NCBI GenBank assembly: GCA_905233325.1
Contig: CAJODU010000049.1
Coordinates: forward strand, 1 to 16,404
From: an uncultured Selenomonadaceae bacterium
GTDB taxonomy: Bacteria > Bacillota > Negativicutes > Selenomonadales > Selenomonadaceae
DNA: 16,404 nt
Direction: 5' to 3'
In this document: positions 9,101 to 15,557 of the stretch, one piece after another
Numbering within the stretch: the first letter of the stretch is position 1
How the letters are laid out: each line of letters begins with the position of its first letter
Position numbers and translations under genes: made by a program
Notes under the pieces: generated by a model
Database searches by the model: none
Seen by the model: the letters and a program-made list of their open reading frames with translations, nothing else
Told to the model about the DNA's origin: nothing

Positions 9101-9686
9101 GCAGGAATATGAGACCCTCAGTCAACGTCACACCTTCCTGAATCAGCAGCTTGAAGACCTCCAAAAGGCAAAAGAAAATCTGCAGGCACTCATAACTGAA
9201 ATGGACGAAAAAATTGTCACACAATTCTTGGACGCATTCCAAAAAATACAGACCTTCTTTGCGGAGATATTTGTCAAACTCTTTGGCGGCGGCGTGGCAC
9301 AGTTGGAACTGACGAACAAGGACGATATATTAAACACCGGCGTCGAAATTATGGTAACTTTGCCCAAAAAAAGACGCCAATCGCTCTCAATGCTGTCCGG
9401 TGGAGAAAGGGCACTGACGGTTATAGCGTTGTTGTTCTCATTCCTAAAGTACAGACCCTCGCCATTCTGCATACTTGACGAGGTTGATGCGCCTCTTGAT
9501 GAGGCCAATTTGGTGAGATTCGGCGACTTCCTGCGAGAGTTCTCAACAAATACTCAATTCATATTGATAACTCACCGTAAAACCACTATGGAATTTTTGG
9601 ACAGGATTTACGGTGTCACCGTTGAAGAAGCAGGTGTCTCAAAGATATTGTCAGTTAATCTAACAATTGACACTCCACACGGCTAA
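6150..9686 (+). CDS. smc: Chromosome partition protein SMC
   Basis: A full-length SMC ATPase of 1178 residues. With ScpA and ScpB it forms the bacterial condensin that compacts and separates chromosomes; it acts as a long coiled-coil dimer on DNA. The N-terminal half-ATPase has the Walker A motif GPNGSGKS (31-38); long coiled coils run from about 170 to 500 and 690 to 1010; the hinge is about 515-680, starting near YGAVGEL and ending near GGSISGGS; the C-terminal half-ATPase has the ABC signature LSGGERALT (1082-1090) and Walker B FCILDEVDAP with D1110 and catalytic E1111. The start is TTG at 6150, 7 bases after AAGGGTGG, giving HLNRLEMYGFKSFA as in other SMCs. The last residues (after about SVNL) do not look like family sequence and are encoded by a hairpin that overlaps the stop. 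scpA, scpB and rnc are not adjacent. Confidence 0.97.
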   Translation: MHLNRLEMYGFKSFANKVEIEFGKGITGIVGPNGSGKSNISDAIRWVLGEQNIRNIRGSQLADVIFKGSSTRRAAGVAEVLINFENDGDLPIDFKEIDIQRKIYRTGESEFYINRSRCRLKDISDLFADTGIGLGGISIISQNRVDDILKAKPEERRVFFEETIGVTKYRNRKRETLHRIDDTEVNLVRAADIISEIESQLKPLKIQAERTNKYNDLTKERRSLKLTLLNRKYNQLKDELESQSQSHQYISDNLLEVQTKLNTEEVTKERLAKEVTDVENSLQRQSEQNEGIRQQFDTASAEITKLTERQKQGQLEHSRYQKEQHKLSTDMESSKNNLNELKGTLTKQREDFVNQQRLLKDIQKEHSEQENLLKSQNTQRRNREKHISELQQKIARAQNEAKIVEHDLKSFNKNQQTYKDNEIKLKGEMEQLNKDYEILKAQQQSNDEEAVQIKNQQYELKQSFESESQHNKKLQSEQEQQNRKLQGLESRLQILKRMQQNYEGFAKAPKAVLMSKEPWRKNIYGAVGELFVVPQKFTTAIEIALGGSVQNIVTENEETAKAAIDFLKRSRLGRVTFLPLSRISPYASLRKIEETGAIGFANELVQIDPKLQKISDFLLSRTLIVDTIDNALKIARRHNIRIVTLEGEVLNVGGSISGGSSKQIESNIFSRTDEIQKLTVDLREVEDILKDIEQQRETSINNMQSLKIKIEELNQKYNTIEVKSAENRVNIKQFEKSINEKQNELDKLNRSLKGEAQSIAELQEQRQNYIDIIDSLNNELESSQTQINDISVNLSESEEKVKNLSKSLKKLEIDSAVSEQQIIRTENQLELLQNKIANDEYSMKNLRTEEKTLLKNLSSNAITLSNLTKECDLLKIRLEQGNEQVKIMYAEKMEKQAATVNSEKILRDLNRQVTSSKNQLHDIELIISQLQMKIADCEEKIRTESANSEELTARSDLSEEEITDRLSAVEGELIDIGAVNPNAPQEYETLSQRHTFLNQQLEDLQKAKENLQALITEMDEKIVTQFLDAFQKIQTFFAEIFVKLFGGGVAQLELTNKDDILNTGVEIMVTLPKKRRQSLSMLSGGERALTVIALLFSFLKYRPSPFCILDEVDAPLDEANLVRFGDFLREFSTNTQFILITHRKTTMEFLDRIYGVTVEEAGVSKILSVNLTIDTPHG

Positions 9687-9696
9687 AGCCGGTGGA
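9674..9696. repeat. GC-rich hairpin over the smc stop codon, IS200/IS605-end-like
   Basis: Arms TCCAC-A-CGGCT (9674-9684) and AGCCG-GTGGA (9687-9696) pair over 10 bases with one bulged A and a small TAAA-type loop; the smc stop TAA (9684-9686) is in the loop. The compact palindrome with a single bulge resembles the subterminal hairpins of IS200/IS605/IS1341-group elements or REP-type palindromes derived from them. No tnpA or tnpB remains here: 9697-9765 has no gene. The tail after the stem (ATTCTTGCTTC) is a weak terminator tail, so termination is a secondary possibility. The hairpin is visible; the IS origin is inferred from memory. Confidence 0.5.
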
Positions 9697-9765
9697 TTCT
9701 TGCTTCAATGAACACAGCCTTTGCTACAAGCAGCTAGGTTTTAGGTCTTACACGTTCTCCACAAT

Positions 9766-9815
9766 AAAAAAACGGTATAGAGTAATACATCAATTTGTTT
9801 ACTTACGCCGTTTTT
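9766..9815. terminator. Probable bidirectional Rho-independent terminator
   Basis: AAAAACGG (9768-9775) pairs with CCGTTTTT (9808-9815); inside, AGTAA pairs with TTACT. Read on the plus strand, the stem ends in a T-run that would stop smc transcripts; read on the minus strand, the complementary run TTTTTTT would stop the toxin/immunity transcripts. It lies between two converging genes and overlaps the last codon and stop of the immunity-type gene (9803-9805). The loop is long, so efficiency is uncertain. Confidence 0.55.
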
Positions 9816-10081
9816 GCTACAGTTTCAATCATTGCATTTTCTTCACTATCAATAATTTCTTCAATCGTTTCAATGAAATTACATTCTAAAACAAAACCAC
9901 GTGAAGGATTTTCTAAAGTATCAATGCAATATGCCCAATCTTCTTCATCTTCAGCAAAACAACGCAATTTACATTTGTAAACCTCGCCATCTTTTGTCTT
10001 GATTTTGAGCTTAGTCTTTTTTCTGTCATATTCCATTAAAATATCAAAAATATCTGAAGAATTCATATTACTAACATTCAA
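9803..10081 (-). CDS. Probable immunity protein of the Ntox50-like toxin
   Basis: A 92-residue acidic protein with no signal peptide or membrane segment; I do not recognise its family. The central part (about 20-75) alternates short strands around KLKIKTKDGEVYKCKLRCF and ECNFIETIEEI, like a small beta-barrel, followed by an acidic tail. The start is TTG at 10081, 7 bases after an ideal GGAGGTG; the next in-frame ATG is at 10066 and has no ribosome site. The ribosome site is inside the last codons of the upstream toxin-type gene, whose stop is one base away, so the two are translationally coupled. Small acidic protein directly after a polymorphic-toxin domain is the standard place for the cognate immunity protein; that assignment is by position only. 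A likely terminator overlaps its 3' end. Confidence 0.65.
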   Translation of the reverse strand: MNVSNMNSSDIFDILMEYDRKKTKLKIKTKDGEVYKCKLRCFAEDEEDWAYCIDTLENPSRGFVLECNFIETIEEIIDSEENAMIETVAKTA

Positions 10082-10082
10082 C

Positions 10083-10451
10083 CTAATTCACCTCCGGGTG
10101 TATAGGATAAATATGAACACCTTTTTTAGAATATACGACCATAACAATAGACGTGTCAATAAATTTTTGTTTTTCTTTATCCCAATATTGCCCAACAATT
10201 TTACCAACGTCAACAATCTCTCGCGGACTACCATCTTTAGGATTAGGATAATATTTACCTTCACCATGAAATTCTTTGACCAAAGCCTGTACATCAACGT
10301 CTGAATTTAATTTACTCGGTTTTAATCCCTTATTTTCTAATACTTTGACATATTGTTGATATTCTTTAGTGCCTTCAATGTGTCTGTTTTGTACTTGTCT
10401 GCGAATAGTCAAATTATAAATTATATTCGGTATTCTGGTTTTATCTGTCAT
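10083..10451 (-). CDS. Stand-alone Ntox50-like polymorphic toxin domain
   Basis: A 122-residue protein that matches, by my recollection, the Bacterial toxin 50 (Ntox50/PT-50) pattern: QNRHIEGT (21-28), VDVGKIVGQY (80-89), and YSKKGVHIYPIHP (107-119). In known proteins this domain lies at the C-terminus of large polymorphic toxins or phage MuF-type head proteins and is regarded as a probable RNase-fold toxin. Here there is no N-terminal delivery or phage domain: the frame is closed by a stop at 10458-10460, just before ATG at 10451. There is no good ribosome site before that ATG, and the gene begins 20 bases after the EAL gene, so it probably depends on readthrough or is an orphan cassette cut off from a longer gene. 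Candidate catalytic residues from conservation are H24, K84, S108, K109 and H113. It is coupled to the following small gene. Confidence 0.7.
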   Translation of the reverse strand: MTDKTRIPNIIYNLTIRRQVQNRHIEGTKEYQQYVKVLENKGLKPSKLNSDVDVQALVKEFHGEGKYYPNPKDGSPREIVDVGKIVGQYWDKEKQKFIDTSIVMVVYSKKGVHIYPIHPEVN

Positions 10452-10471
10452 GTTCGTTCAGTAGTGATCTA

Positions 10472-12157
10472 TTAAGCCGGGTTCTTGCTGTCTTCCACAA
10501 GTTTCTTGAAATCCGGCACCGGCAGCGGCTTTGAGAAATAGTAGCCTTGTATCTTGTCCGCACCGAGATTTGCAAGATAGTCAAGCTGTTTCTTTGTCTC
10601 AACACCCTCAACAATAACGTCCATACCCAAGTCACGTGCCAAATTCATAATAAATTTAAGGATCATATAAGCTCGTTCAGACTCTTCCAGTTCACGGACG
10701 AACGCCATATCAACTTTCAAGACATCGACCGGCAGATTTTTGAGCATATTCAACGAAGAGTAACCGCTGCCAAAGTCGTCCATCAGCACAGGGAAACCTT
10801 CCTCACGAAATACTCTGATTATTGACATAAGTTGATGCGAGTTATCCATGTAGGCACTTTCTGTTATTTCCAATTTCAACATCCATGGCTCAAGCTCGTA
10901 CTTCTCCAAAAGTCCAAGTAAAAATTCCAGCAAGTCAAGATTGTAGAAATTAAGCCTGGAGACATTCACAGAGATCGGTATCACTTCGCCGGTCTCATCT
11001 CTTTGTTTTTTGATGAATTTGCAAACTTCTTCCCAAACGAAACGATCAACCTTGACAATGAATCCGTTACGCTCAAAGACGGGAATAAATTTACCGGGTG
11101 AAATCATACCGTTGACAGGGTGGAACCAGCGCACCAACGCCTCAGCACTGACAATAGTGTCATTTTTGATATTGTAGACAGGCTGCAGGAAAATAGCAAA
11201 TTGATCCTCTTGCAATGCAGTCTCCATATCTCTGACAATCATCTGATCCTGTAACATCAACTCACGCATACCGGCATCATAGTAAGAGTAGCGATTCATA
11301 TAATTACCCTTAACTTTACGGAGTGCCATATTGGCACGATCACACATCTGATCAACCGGCAGAGCGGGATTATTGACAGGATAAATTCCGGCATAGAATA
11401 GGATATTATGTCCTATACCAAGAGCTTGCATTGTGCTGTCAAGCCCTATAATCAACCTTTCAATATTTACTTTTTCTTGCGGGATACAAATAACAAAATG
11501 ATCGGCCTCAATCCTGCTGCACAAGCCGCTTTGACTCGGAATTGCAGTTCTGAAATAGTTGGCGGCTGTCCTTAGGATCAAGTTGCCGGTTTCAATATGG
11601 AAAAGGTCATTAATAGCCTTAAAGCAGCTTATGTCGAGATAAATGATATAATACTTGGTGTCGGGATTAGACTGCATAAGTGCCGCAGCACGTTTATAAA
11701 AAGTTTCGCGATTAATCAAACCGGTCAATGAATCAATTTCAATATATTTGTGAAGTTCATTGATCTGTTCTTCGCGAATGATTTTCACACTTCGGGCATC
11801 TTCATAATGTTTCATAACATTATGAACGCGATAATTTACAACGATTCGATTGTAAGGGCGAGTAATAAATTCAAAAGCACCTGAATCTATTGCAGCGGCT
11901 CCGGCTTCAGGATCGCTTGCATCAGCCATAGCGATCAGAGGAATTGCTGAAATATTTCTGTTTTCTTTGAGGTGGGTTATGAACTTTAAATCGGCAAGCA
12001 CAACATCTATTTTATCTACGTTAATAATTTCTGCGGCTCTCTGCTCATTTTCCGCCTCAATGATTTGATAGTCATTTTGAAAAATTTTCTTTATAGCGGT
12101 GCGATTCTCTGCAACTTCATCAACAACCAGCAGTTTCAGCAATTCACTTTTACCCAA
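10472..12157 (-). CDS. REC-GGDEF(degenerate)-EAL cyclic-di-GMP phosphodiesterase
   Basis: A 561-residue cytoplasmic signalling protein predicted to hydrolyse c-di-GMP to pGpG. Residues 5-120 form a receiver domain with D13 and likely phosphoacceptor D56 (VLADL), but the switch Thr/Ser is Ala and the conserved Lys is Arg (TRPY, 99-102), so phosphorylation may be altered. Residues about 135-295 form a GGDEF domain starting DSLTGLINR, whose active loop reads EADHF (217-221) instead of GGDEF, so it cannot be a normal cyclase; it may bind GTP. Residues 305-555 form an EAL domain with the catalytic set visible: E339-A-L, N398, E430, D460-D461 (DDFGSGYSSL), K481, E517 and Q537. The start is TTG at 12157, 8 bases after GAGGG. 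It lies downstream of pdxK on the same strand across 157 bases. Confidence 0.92.
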   Translation of the reverse strand: MGKSELLKLLVVDEVAENRTAIKKIFQNDYQIIEAENEQRAAEIINVDKIDVVLADLKFITHLKENRNISAIPLIAMADASDPEAGAAAIDSGAFEFITRPYNRIVVNYRVHNVMKHYEDARSVKIIREEQINELHKYIEIDSLTGLINRETFYKRAAALMQSNPDTKYYIIYLDISCFKAINDLFHIETGNLILRTAANYFRTAIPSQSGLCSRIEADHFVICIPQEKVNIERLIIGLDSTMQALGIGHNILFYAGIYPVNNPALPVDQMCDRANMALRKVKGNYMNRYSYYDAGMRELMLQDQMIVRDMETALQEDQFAIFLQPVYNIKNDTIVSAEALVRWFHPVNGMISPGKFIPVFERNGFIVKVDRFVWEEVCKFIKKQRDETGEVIPISVNVSRLNFYNLDLLEFLLGLLEKYELEPWMLKLEITESAYMDNSHQLMSIIRVFREEGFPVLMDDFGSGYSSLNMLKNLPVDVLKVDMAFVRELEESERAYMILKFIMNLARDLGMDVIVEGVETKKQLDYLANLGADKIQGYYFSKPLPVPDFKKLVEDSKNPA

Positions 12158-12200
12158 AAATATCGCCCTCTTTACGCTCTTTTACAAGACCCCTCAACCT

Positions 12201-12231
12201 GTCGTGAATAGCAGTAAAGAAAACTCACGAC
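12201..12231. repeat. Inverted repeat in the leader of the EAL gene
   Basis: GTCGTGA (12201-12207) and TCACGAC (12225-12231) are perfect 7-base arms around 17 bases, 44 bases upstream of the EAL gene start. It could be a regulator operator or a leader-RNA stem. I looked for the conserved cores of c-di-GMP riboswitch classes and did not see them. Confidence 0.4.
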
Positions 12232-12247
12232 GCTTTTAAAAATTATT

Positions 12248-12295
12248 CCACATCAATCAAAAATTTTCCTGCAAATAAATAAAATTTTTCTGTGG
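12248..12295. repeat. Long AT-rich interrupted inverted repeat between pdxK and the EAL gene
   Basis: Outer arms CCACA (12248-12252) and TGTGG (12291-12295) enclose a second perfect pair, AAAAATTTT (12259-12267) and AAAATTTTT (12281-12289), with a 13-base loop. It lies just after the pdxK stop on the minus strand, so it may end that transcript or form part of the EAL promoter region. Together with the repeat at 12201-12231 it fills most of the 157-base gap; I see no gene there. Confidence 0.4.
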
Positions 12296-12314
12296 ACAAG
12301 AAAAAAGCCCTTAT

Positions 12315-13145
12315 TTAGTTAAAATCTGTCAAAAATTCCTCAAATGGCAAACCATAATTCCAGGGCAATTTTAACTCTTCAGCATAAGCAATGCAGCGAG
12401 TGACGAAATCCGCCGCCTTTCTTGCAGCAGCAACTACTTCCTCACCATTGATTATAGATCCCGCCAATACCGCAAAAAAAACATCACCGGTGCCGGATCT
12501 ATCGCTGCCGAGTTTATGAGAAGTTATCAAATTTACATTGCCGTTATCAAATACGAAATTCGTTATACTGCTATCATCATCAGTGTCGAGAGTTACGCCG
12601 GTTATAACGACTTTACGCCCGCGAGTTTTTACTGCAATATTCGCCGCCATCGTTGCCAGCCTTGAATCAGATATAACGCCGTTGCTTGGATAAGCAATCC
12701 CAAGGAGCTCACAGGCCTCCGTTAAATTTGGAGTGACAAGATCAGCAAATTTTAGCAGTTCCCTCATCTTAATGCACATTGATTTATTGTATGAAGCATA
12801 AAGGCGGCCGTGGTCACCCATAACGGGATCAATCATTATAAAGCTGTTGATATTCGTCTCAATAAAGTTGTTGACAATCTCGATCTGTGCCTCAGAACCC
12901 AAAAAGCCGGTGGCAATGCCGTCAAATTCCAGTCCGTTCAACTTCCAACTGTCAATATAATTATTCATTCTGTCGGTATAGTCATCAATGAAATAATTAT
13001 TAAAACCGGTATGGACTGATAAAATCGCTGTCGGCAGAGGACAAGCCTGTATTTTAAGTGCGGAAATTATAGGCAGCTCCACAGCTATTGAACAACGCCC
13101 AAAGCCGGTTATATCGTTTATCAATGCTATTCTTTTCTGTCTCAA
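12315..13145 (-). CDS. pdxY: Pyridoxamine/pyridoxal kinase
   Basis: A 276-residue ribokinase-superfamily enzyme that phosphorylates pyridoxal, pyridoxamine or pyridoxine with ATP in the vitamin B6 salvage route. Family signatures are present: NDITGFGRCS at the N-terminus (10-19), HTGF (45-48), DPVMGDHGRLY (106-116), TPNLTEA (138-144), and the ATP/anion-hole motif SGTGDVF with catalytic base D221. The length is normal for PdxK/PdxY; which vitamer it prefers cannot be told from sequence alone, and the symbol is tentative. The start is TTG at 13145, 7 bases after AGAGGT. It follows the histidine kinase gene by 38 bases on the same strand, so it may be transcribed with the two-component system, although a functional link is not evident. 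Confidence 0.9.
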   Translation of the reverse strand: MRQKRIALINDITGFGRCSIAVELPIISALKIQACPLPTAILSVHTGFNNYFIDDYTDRMNNYIDSWKLNGLEFDGIATGFLGSEAQIEIVNNFIETNINSFIMIDPVMGDHGRLYASYNKSMCIKMRELLKFADLVTPNLTEACELLGIAYPSNGVISDSRLATMAANIAVKTRGRKVVITGVTLDTDDDSSITNFVFDNGNVNLITSHKLGSDRSGTGDVFFAVLAGSIINGEEVVAAARKAADFVTRCIAYAEELKLPWNYGLPFEEFLTDFN

Positions 13146-13183
13146 ATCTATTACCTCTTAAATCTATTTGATTGCCAAAAAGT

Positions 13184-14797
13184 TTAATTCTGTAAAATTT
13201 TTAATGTAACCGGCTTCAATTCTTCTTCAAACTCTTTAACCTCTTCGACACCTTTACCGAACGAATCATCATCGCTGCCTGTCAGTTTATTTATTGCAAG
13301 CGGGATTGTCAAGGTGATTTTTGTGCCTTTATTGACTTCACTTTCAAGGTCAATCTTTATATCATGCTGATCTGCAATCCACTTCGCTATGGAAAGACCC
13401 AGTCCGGAACTGTTTACGCCCTCATTTAACTTTGTCCTGGAGCTGTCAATTCGATAAAAACGCTCAAAAATCTTATCTTGGTGTTCTTCAGCTATTCCGA
13501 CGCCGTTGTCTTCGATAGCCACTTTCATAAATTTACCGTCACGGCGAGAGTAAATCCTGACTTTGCCGTCATCATGGCTGTATTTGATACCGTTATCAAT
13601 GAAAATTGTCAGCATACGCTCAATGGCGTCCTTGTCGGCGAAAATCTCACCTATATCATTAATCAGTATATCAATAGTCTGATTTTCTTTGAGCTTGATT
13701 TTCTCTGCAACGTTGTCAATGAGTAGAGAAAGTTCAGTCGGTGCCTTGATTAACATTTGCTTATTCTGATCGGCACGAGCCAAAAAGAGTAGATCCTCAA
13801 TGAGACGGTTCATATTGTTAGCCTCACTCTGAATGGAGGTTATACCTTCGTCAAGAAGTTCTTCATCTTCCTTGCCCCAGCGCACAAGCATATCAGAATA
13901 GCCTAAAATGACCGTTACAGGCGTCCTGAGTTCATGCGAGGCGTCAGATACAAATTGCTGCTGCTGCTTGAAACTGTTTTGCAGACGATCCAGCATATGG
14001 TTAAAAGTATCAGCAAGCTCTGTTACCTCATCTTGAGATTTACTGAGAGCCAAGCGTTCGTCCATATTGCTTGCCTCTATTGACTTGGCGGTGTTCGTTA
14101 CATCGCGGATAGGCTGCAGAATTTTACTGCTGACGACATAACCGACAATCAAAGCCAATATCAAGCCTATTATATTCATCGTAAAGAGGACAATCAGCAG
14201 GTAACGCAAAAATTGCTTTTCAAGTGTTATAGTCTTAAAGAAATTCAAATAAAAAATTTGTCCGCCGCGTTCCAGTGTAATTCGTTTGTAATATAACATA
14301 GATTCGTGAGTTTCAATCAAGGTGAAATTTGAATTTGCCCAAAATGGCGGGTGTTTGCGAGCTTGTGATAACATTTCTTCAACAGTTGGAAATTGCGGAT
14401 CATTCTCAATCAAAGTGCCGCCCTTTATATCAGTGACTCTGAGCACTACGCCTTGTGTTACGGGATCACCTGCCCAGAAGCTGCTGTCAAGGGGGTCGCC
14501 GCGATTGAGTTTTTCCATTGTATGTCCGATAGAACTTTCCATTGCAAGCTGTGCCTGATGATAGAAGGACATATATATGCCGATAGTCGTCAGTGCACTG
14601 ATTATAACGAGTACCATAATGAGCATTGCAGCATAAATCAAAGTGATTTTTACTGACAATTTCATTCTGTTAATATAATCCATTGCAAGAGCTTTAGCAT
14701 CGTCGACAGAGTGAATATTTTTTATTTTTTGTAAAATGCCAATATTTTCTTCTGAATCTGTCGTACAGTCTTGCTTTTCTTCATTCCTTGATAACAT
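13184..14797 (-). CDS. Two-component sensor histidine kinase
   Basis: A 537-residue membrane kinase. An unusually long cytoplasmic N-terminus (1-48) precedes TM1 (about 50-76); an extracytoplasmic sensor region (77-197) is followed by TM2 (about 198-222) and a HAMP domain (222-275). The HisKA domain carries SHELRTP with phosphoacceptor H288; the HATPase domain has the N box IDNGIKYS (N402), G1 box EDNGVGIA (429-436), F box FERFYR (444-449) and G2 box GLGLS (465-469). All catalytic boxes look intact, so it should autophosphorylate and pass phosphate to its partner. The ATG at 14797 overlaps the end of the upstream regulator gene by 17 bases, the usual coupled arrangement. The sensor region has no motif I recognise, so the signal is unknown. 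Its partner regulator is broken (see 14781-15459). Confidence 0.93.
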   Translation of the reverse strand: MLSRNEEKQDCTTDSEENIGILQKIKNIHSVDDAKALAMDYINRMKLSVKITLIYAAMLIMVLVIISALTTIGIYMSFYHQAQLAMESSIGHTMEKLNRGDPLDSSFWAGDPVTQGVVLRVTDIKGGTLIENDPQFPTVEEMLSQARKHPPFWANSNFTLIETHESMLYYKRITLERGGQIFYLNFFKTITLEKQFLRYLLIVLFTMNIIGLILALIVGYVVSSKILQPIRDVTNTAKSIEASNMDERLALSKSQDEVTELADTFNHMLDRLQNSFKQQQQFVSDASHELRTPVTVILGYSDMLVRWGKEDEELLDEGITSIQSEANNMNRLIEDLLFLARADQNKQMLIKAPTELSLLIDNVAEKIKLKENQTIDILINDIGEIFADKDAIERMLTIFIDNGIKYSHDDGKVRIYSRRDGKFMKVAIEDNGVGIAEEHQDKIFERFYRIDSSRTKLNEGVNSSGLGLSIAKWIADQHDIKIDLESEVNKGTKITLTIPLAINKLTGSDDDSFGKGVEEVKEFEEELKPVTLKILQN

Positions 14798-15206
14798 AAC
14801 CTACACCCCGCACGGTGTGAATATATTTTTCACCAAAACGATCATCTATCTTTGTCCTCAGATAGCGAATGTATACGTCAACGACATTTGTGTCACCAAT
14901 ATAGTCATAACCCCATACTGTCTGCAGGATTTGATCCCTGGAGAGGACATTACGCTTATTTTTTACCAGGTACTCCAACAACATATACTCTTTTTTGGTG
15001 AGTTCAACCGCTTCACCCTTAATTTGAGCTTCAAAACGTTCAGGAAAAAGTACCAAATCTCTGACAACATATCGAGGAGAATTTTCTGTCTCTTCTTCGT
15101 AATCTTTTCGATCGGAATGTTTTCGTAATGCCACCCTAATCCTTGCCAAAAGTTCGGGAACGGCAAAGGGCTTGGTCATATAATCATCAGCACCGACATC
15201 AAGCAT
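14781..15206 (-). pseudogene. OmpR-family response regulator, C-terminal fragment (frame-broken)
   Basis: This frame holds the end of the receiver domain and the whole output domain: LDVGADDYMTKPF (2-14, with the conserved Lys) then a winged-helix DNA-binding domain (about 45-141) of OmpR/PhoB type, with LTKKEYMLLEYL, VLSRDQIL and YIRYLRTKID and the final VRGVGYVIKE. Compared with intact relatives, where roughly eight residues separate AKD from the LDxGADDY segment, the joint is missing and the frame changes. The ATG at 15206 overlaps the stop of the upstream fragment, so reinitiation could give a 141-residue DNA-binding protein without the phosphorylation site. Otherwise it is a pseudogene. 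The DNA-binding half shows no further damage, which suggests a recent event or an assembly error. Confidence 0.8.
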
Positions 15207-15459
15207 CTTTGGCTGTAAGCATTATTATTGGAATATCAGACAATTCTCTGACTTTTTGGCAAATTGTGATTCCGTCCATTTCCGGCAACATAATATCAAG
15301 CAGCACCAAGTCATAATTTTCTTGAATGATGCGTTCAAATGCCCGCTTTCCATTGCTCTCGGTTGCCGTTTCAAATCCTTCATGCTCAAGTTCAATCTGC
15401 AGAAAGCGTGCAATGCGCCTTTCATCTTCCACGATAAAGATTCTTTTTTTATCTGCCAC
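15199..15459 (-). pseudogene. OmpR-family response regulator, N-terminal receiver fragment (frame-broken)
   Basis: An 86-residue fragment containing most of a receiver domain: acidic pair E11-D12 in IFIVEDE, phosphoacceptor D55 in LVLLDIMLPEMDG, and the switch threonine in IIMLTAKDA, after which a TGA stops the frame. The remaining receiver strand and output domain continue in another frame at 15206-14781. The start is best placed at GTG 15459, 7 bases after GGGAGGTG; a GTG at 15468 is itself part of that ribosome site. The fragment would be an incomplete receiver, lacking the last strand and helix and the conserved lysine. Confidence 0.8.
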
Positions 15460-15516
15460 AAAATTCACCTCCCAAGTTTAATTTTTATTTAATATTACAA
15501 CAAAATTCAGATAAAA

Positions 15517-15554
15517 TAAATACCTATCTGCATTTTTTAATCTAACTTTAATCT
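15517..15554 (-). promoter_or_regulatory. Candidate autoregulated promoter of the two-component operon
   Basis: TTTAATCT occurs at 15536-15543 and 15547-15554, exactly 11 bases apart, the spacing of OmpR/PhoB-family half-sites. On the minus strand a -10-like TATTTA (15522-15517) follows 13 bases after the repeats, and there is no consensus -35, as in activator-dependent promoters where the regulator replaces it. The ribosome site and GTG start lie about 45-60 bases downstream. The arrangement is visible; binding by this regulator is inference. Confidence 0.45.
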
Positions 15555-15557
15555 TTC

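Noticed and set aside
10441..10635. Minus-strand frame that might supply an N-terminal extension to the toxin
   Set aside because: It lies in a different frame from the toxin and antisense-free within the EAL domain coding region; it ends at 10441 without joining the toxin reading frame.
12158..12260. Possible c-di-GMP riboswitch before the EAL gene
   Set aside because: The conserved core sequences of class I and II c-di-GMP aptamers were not found; only a simple dyad is present.
12298..12317. Terminator directly after pdxK (GGGCTTTTTT on the minus strand)
   Set aside because: There is a T-run but no convincing GC stem before it.
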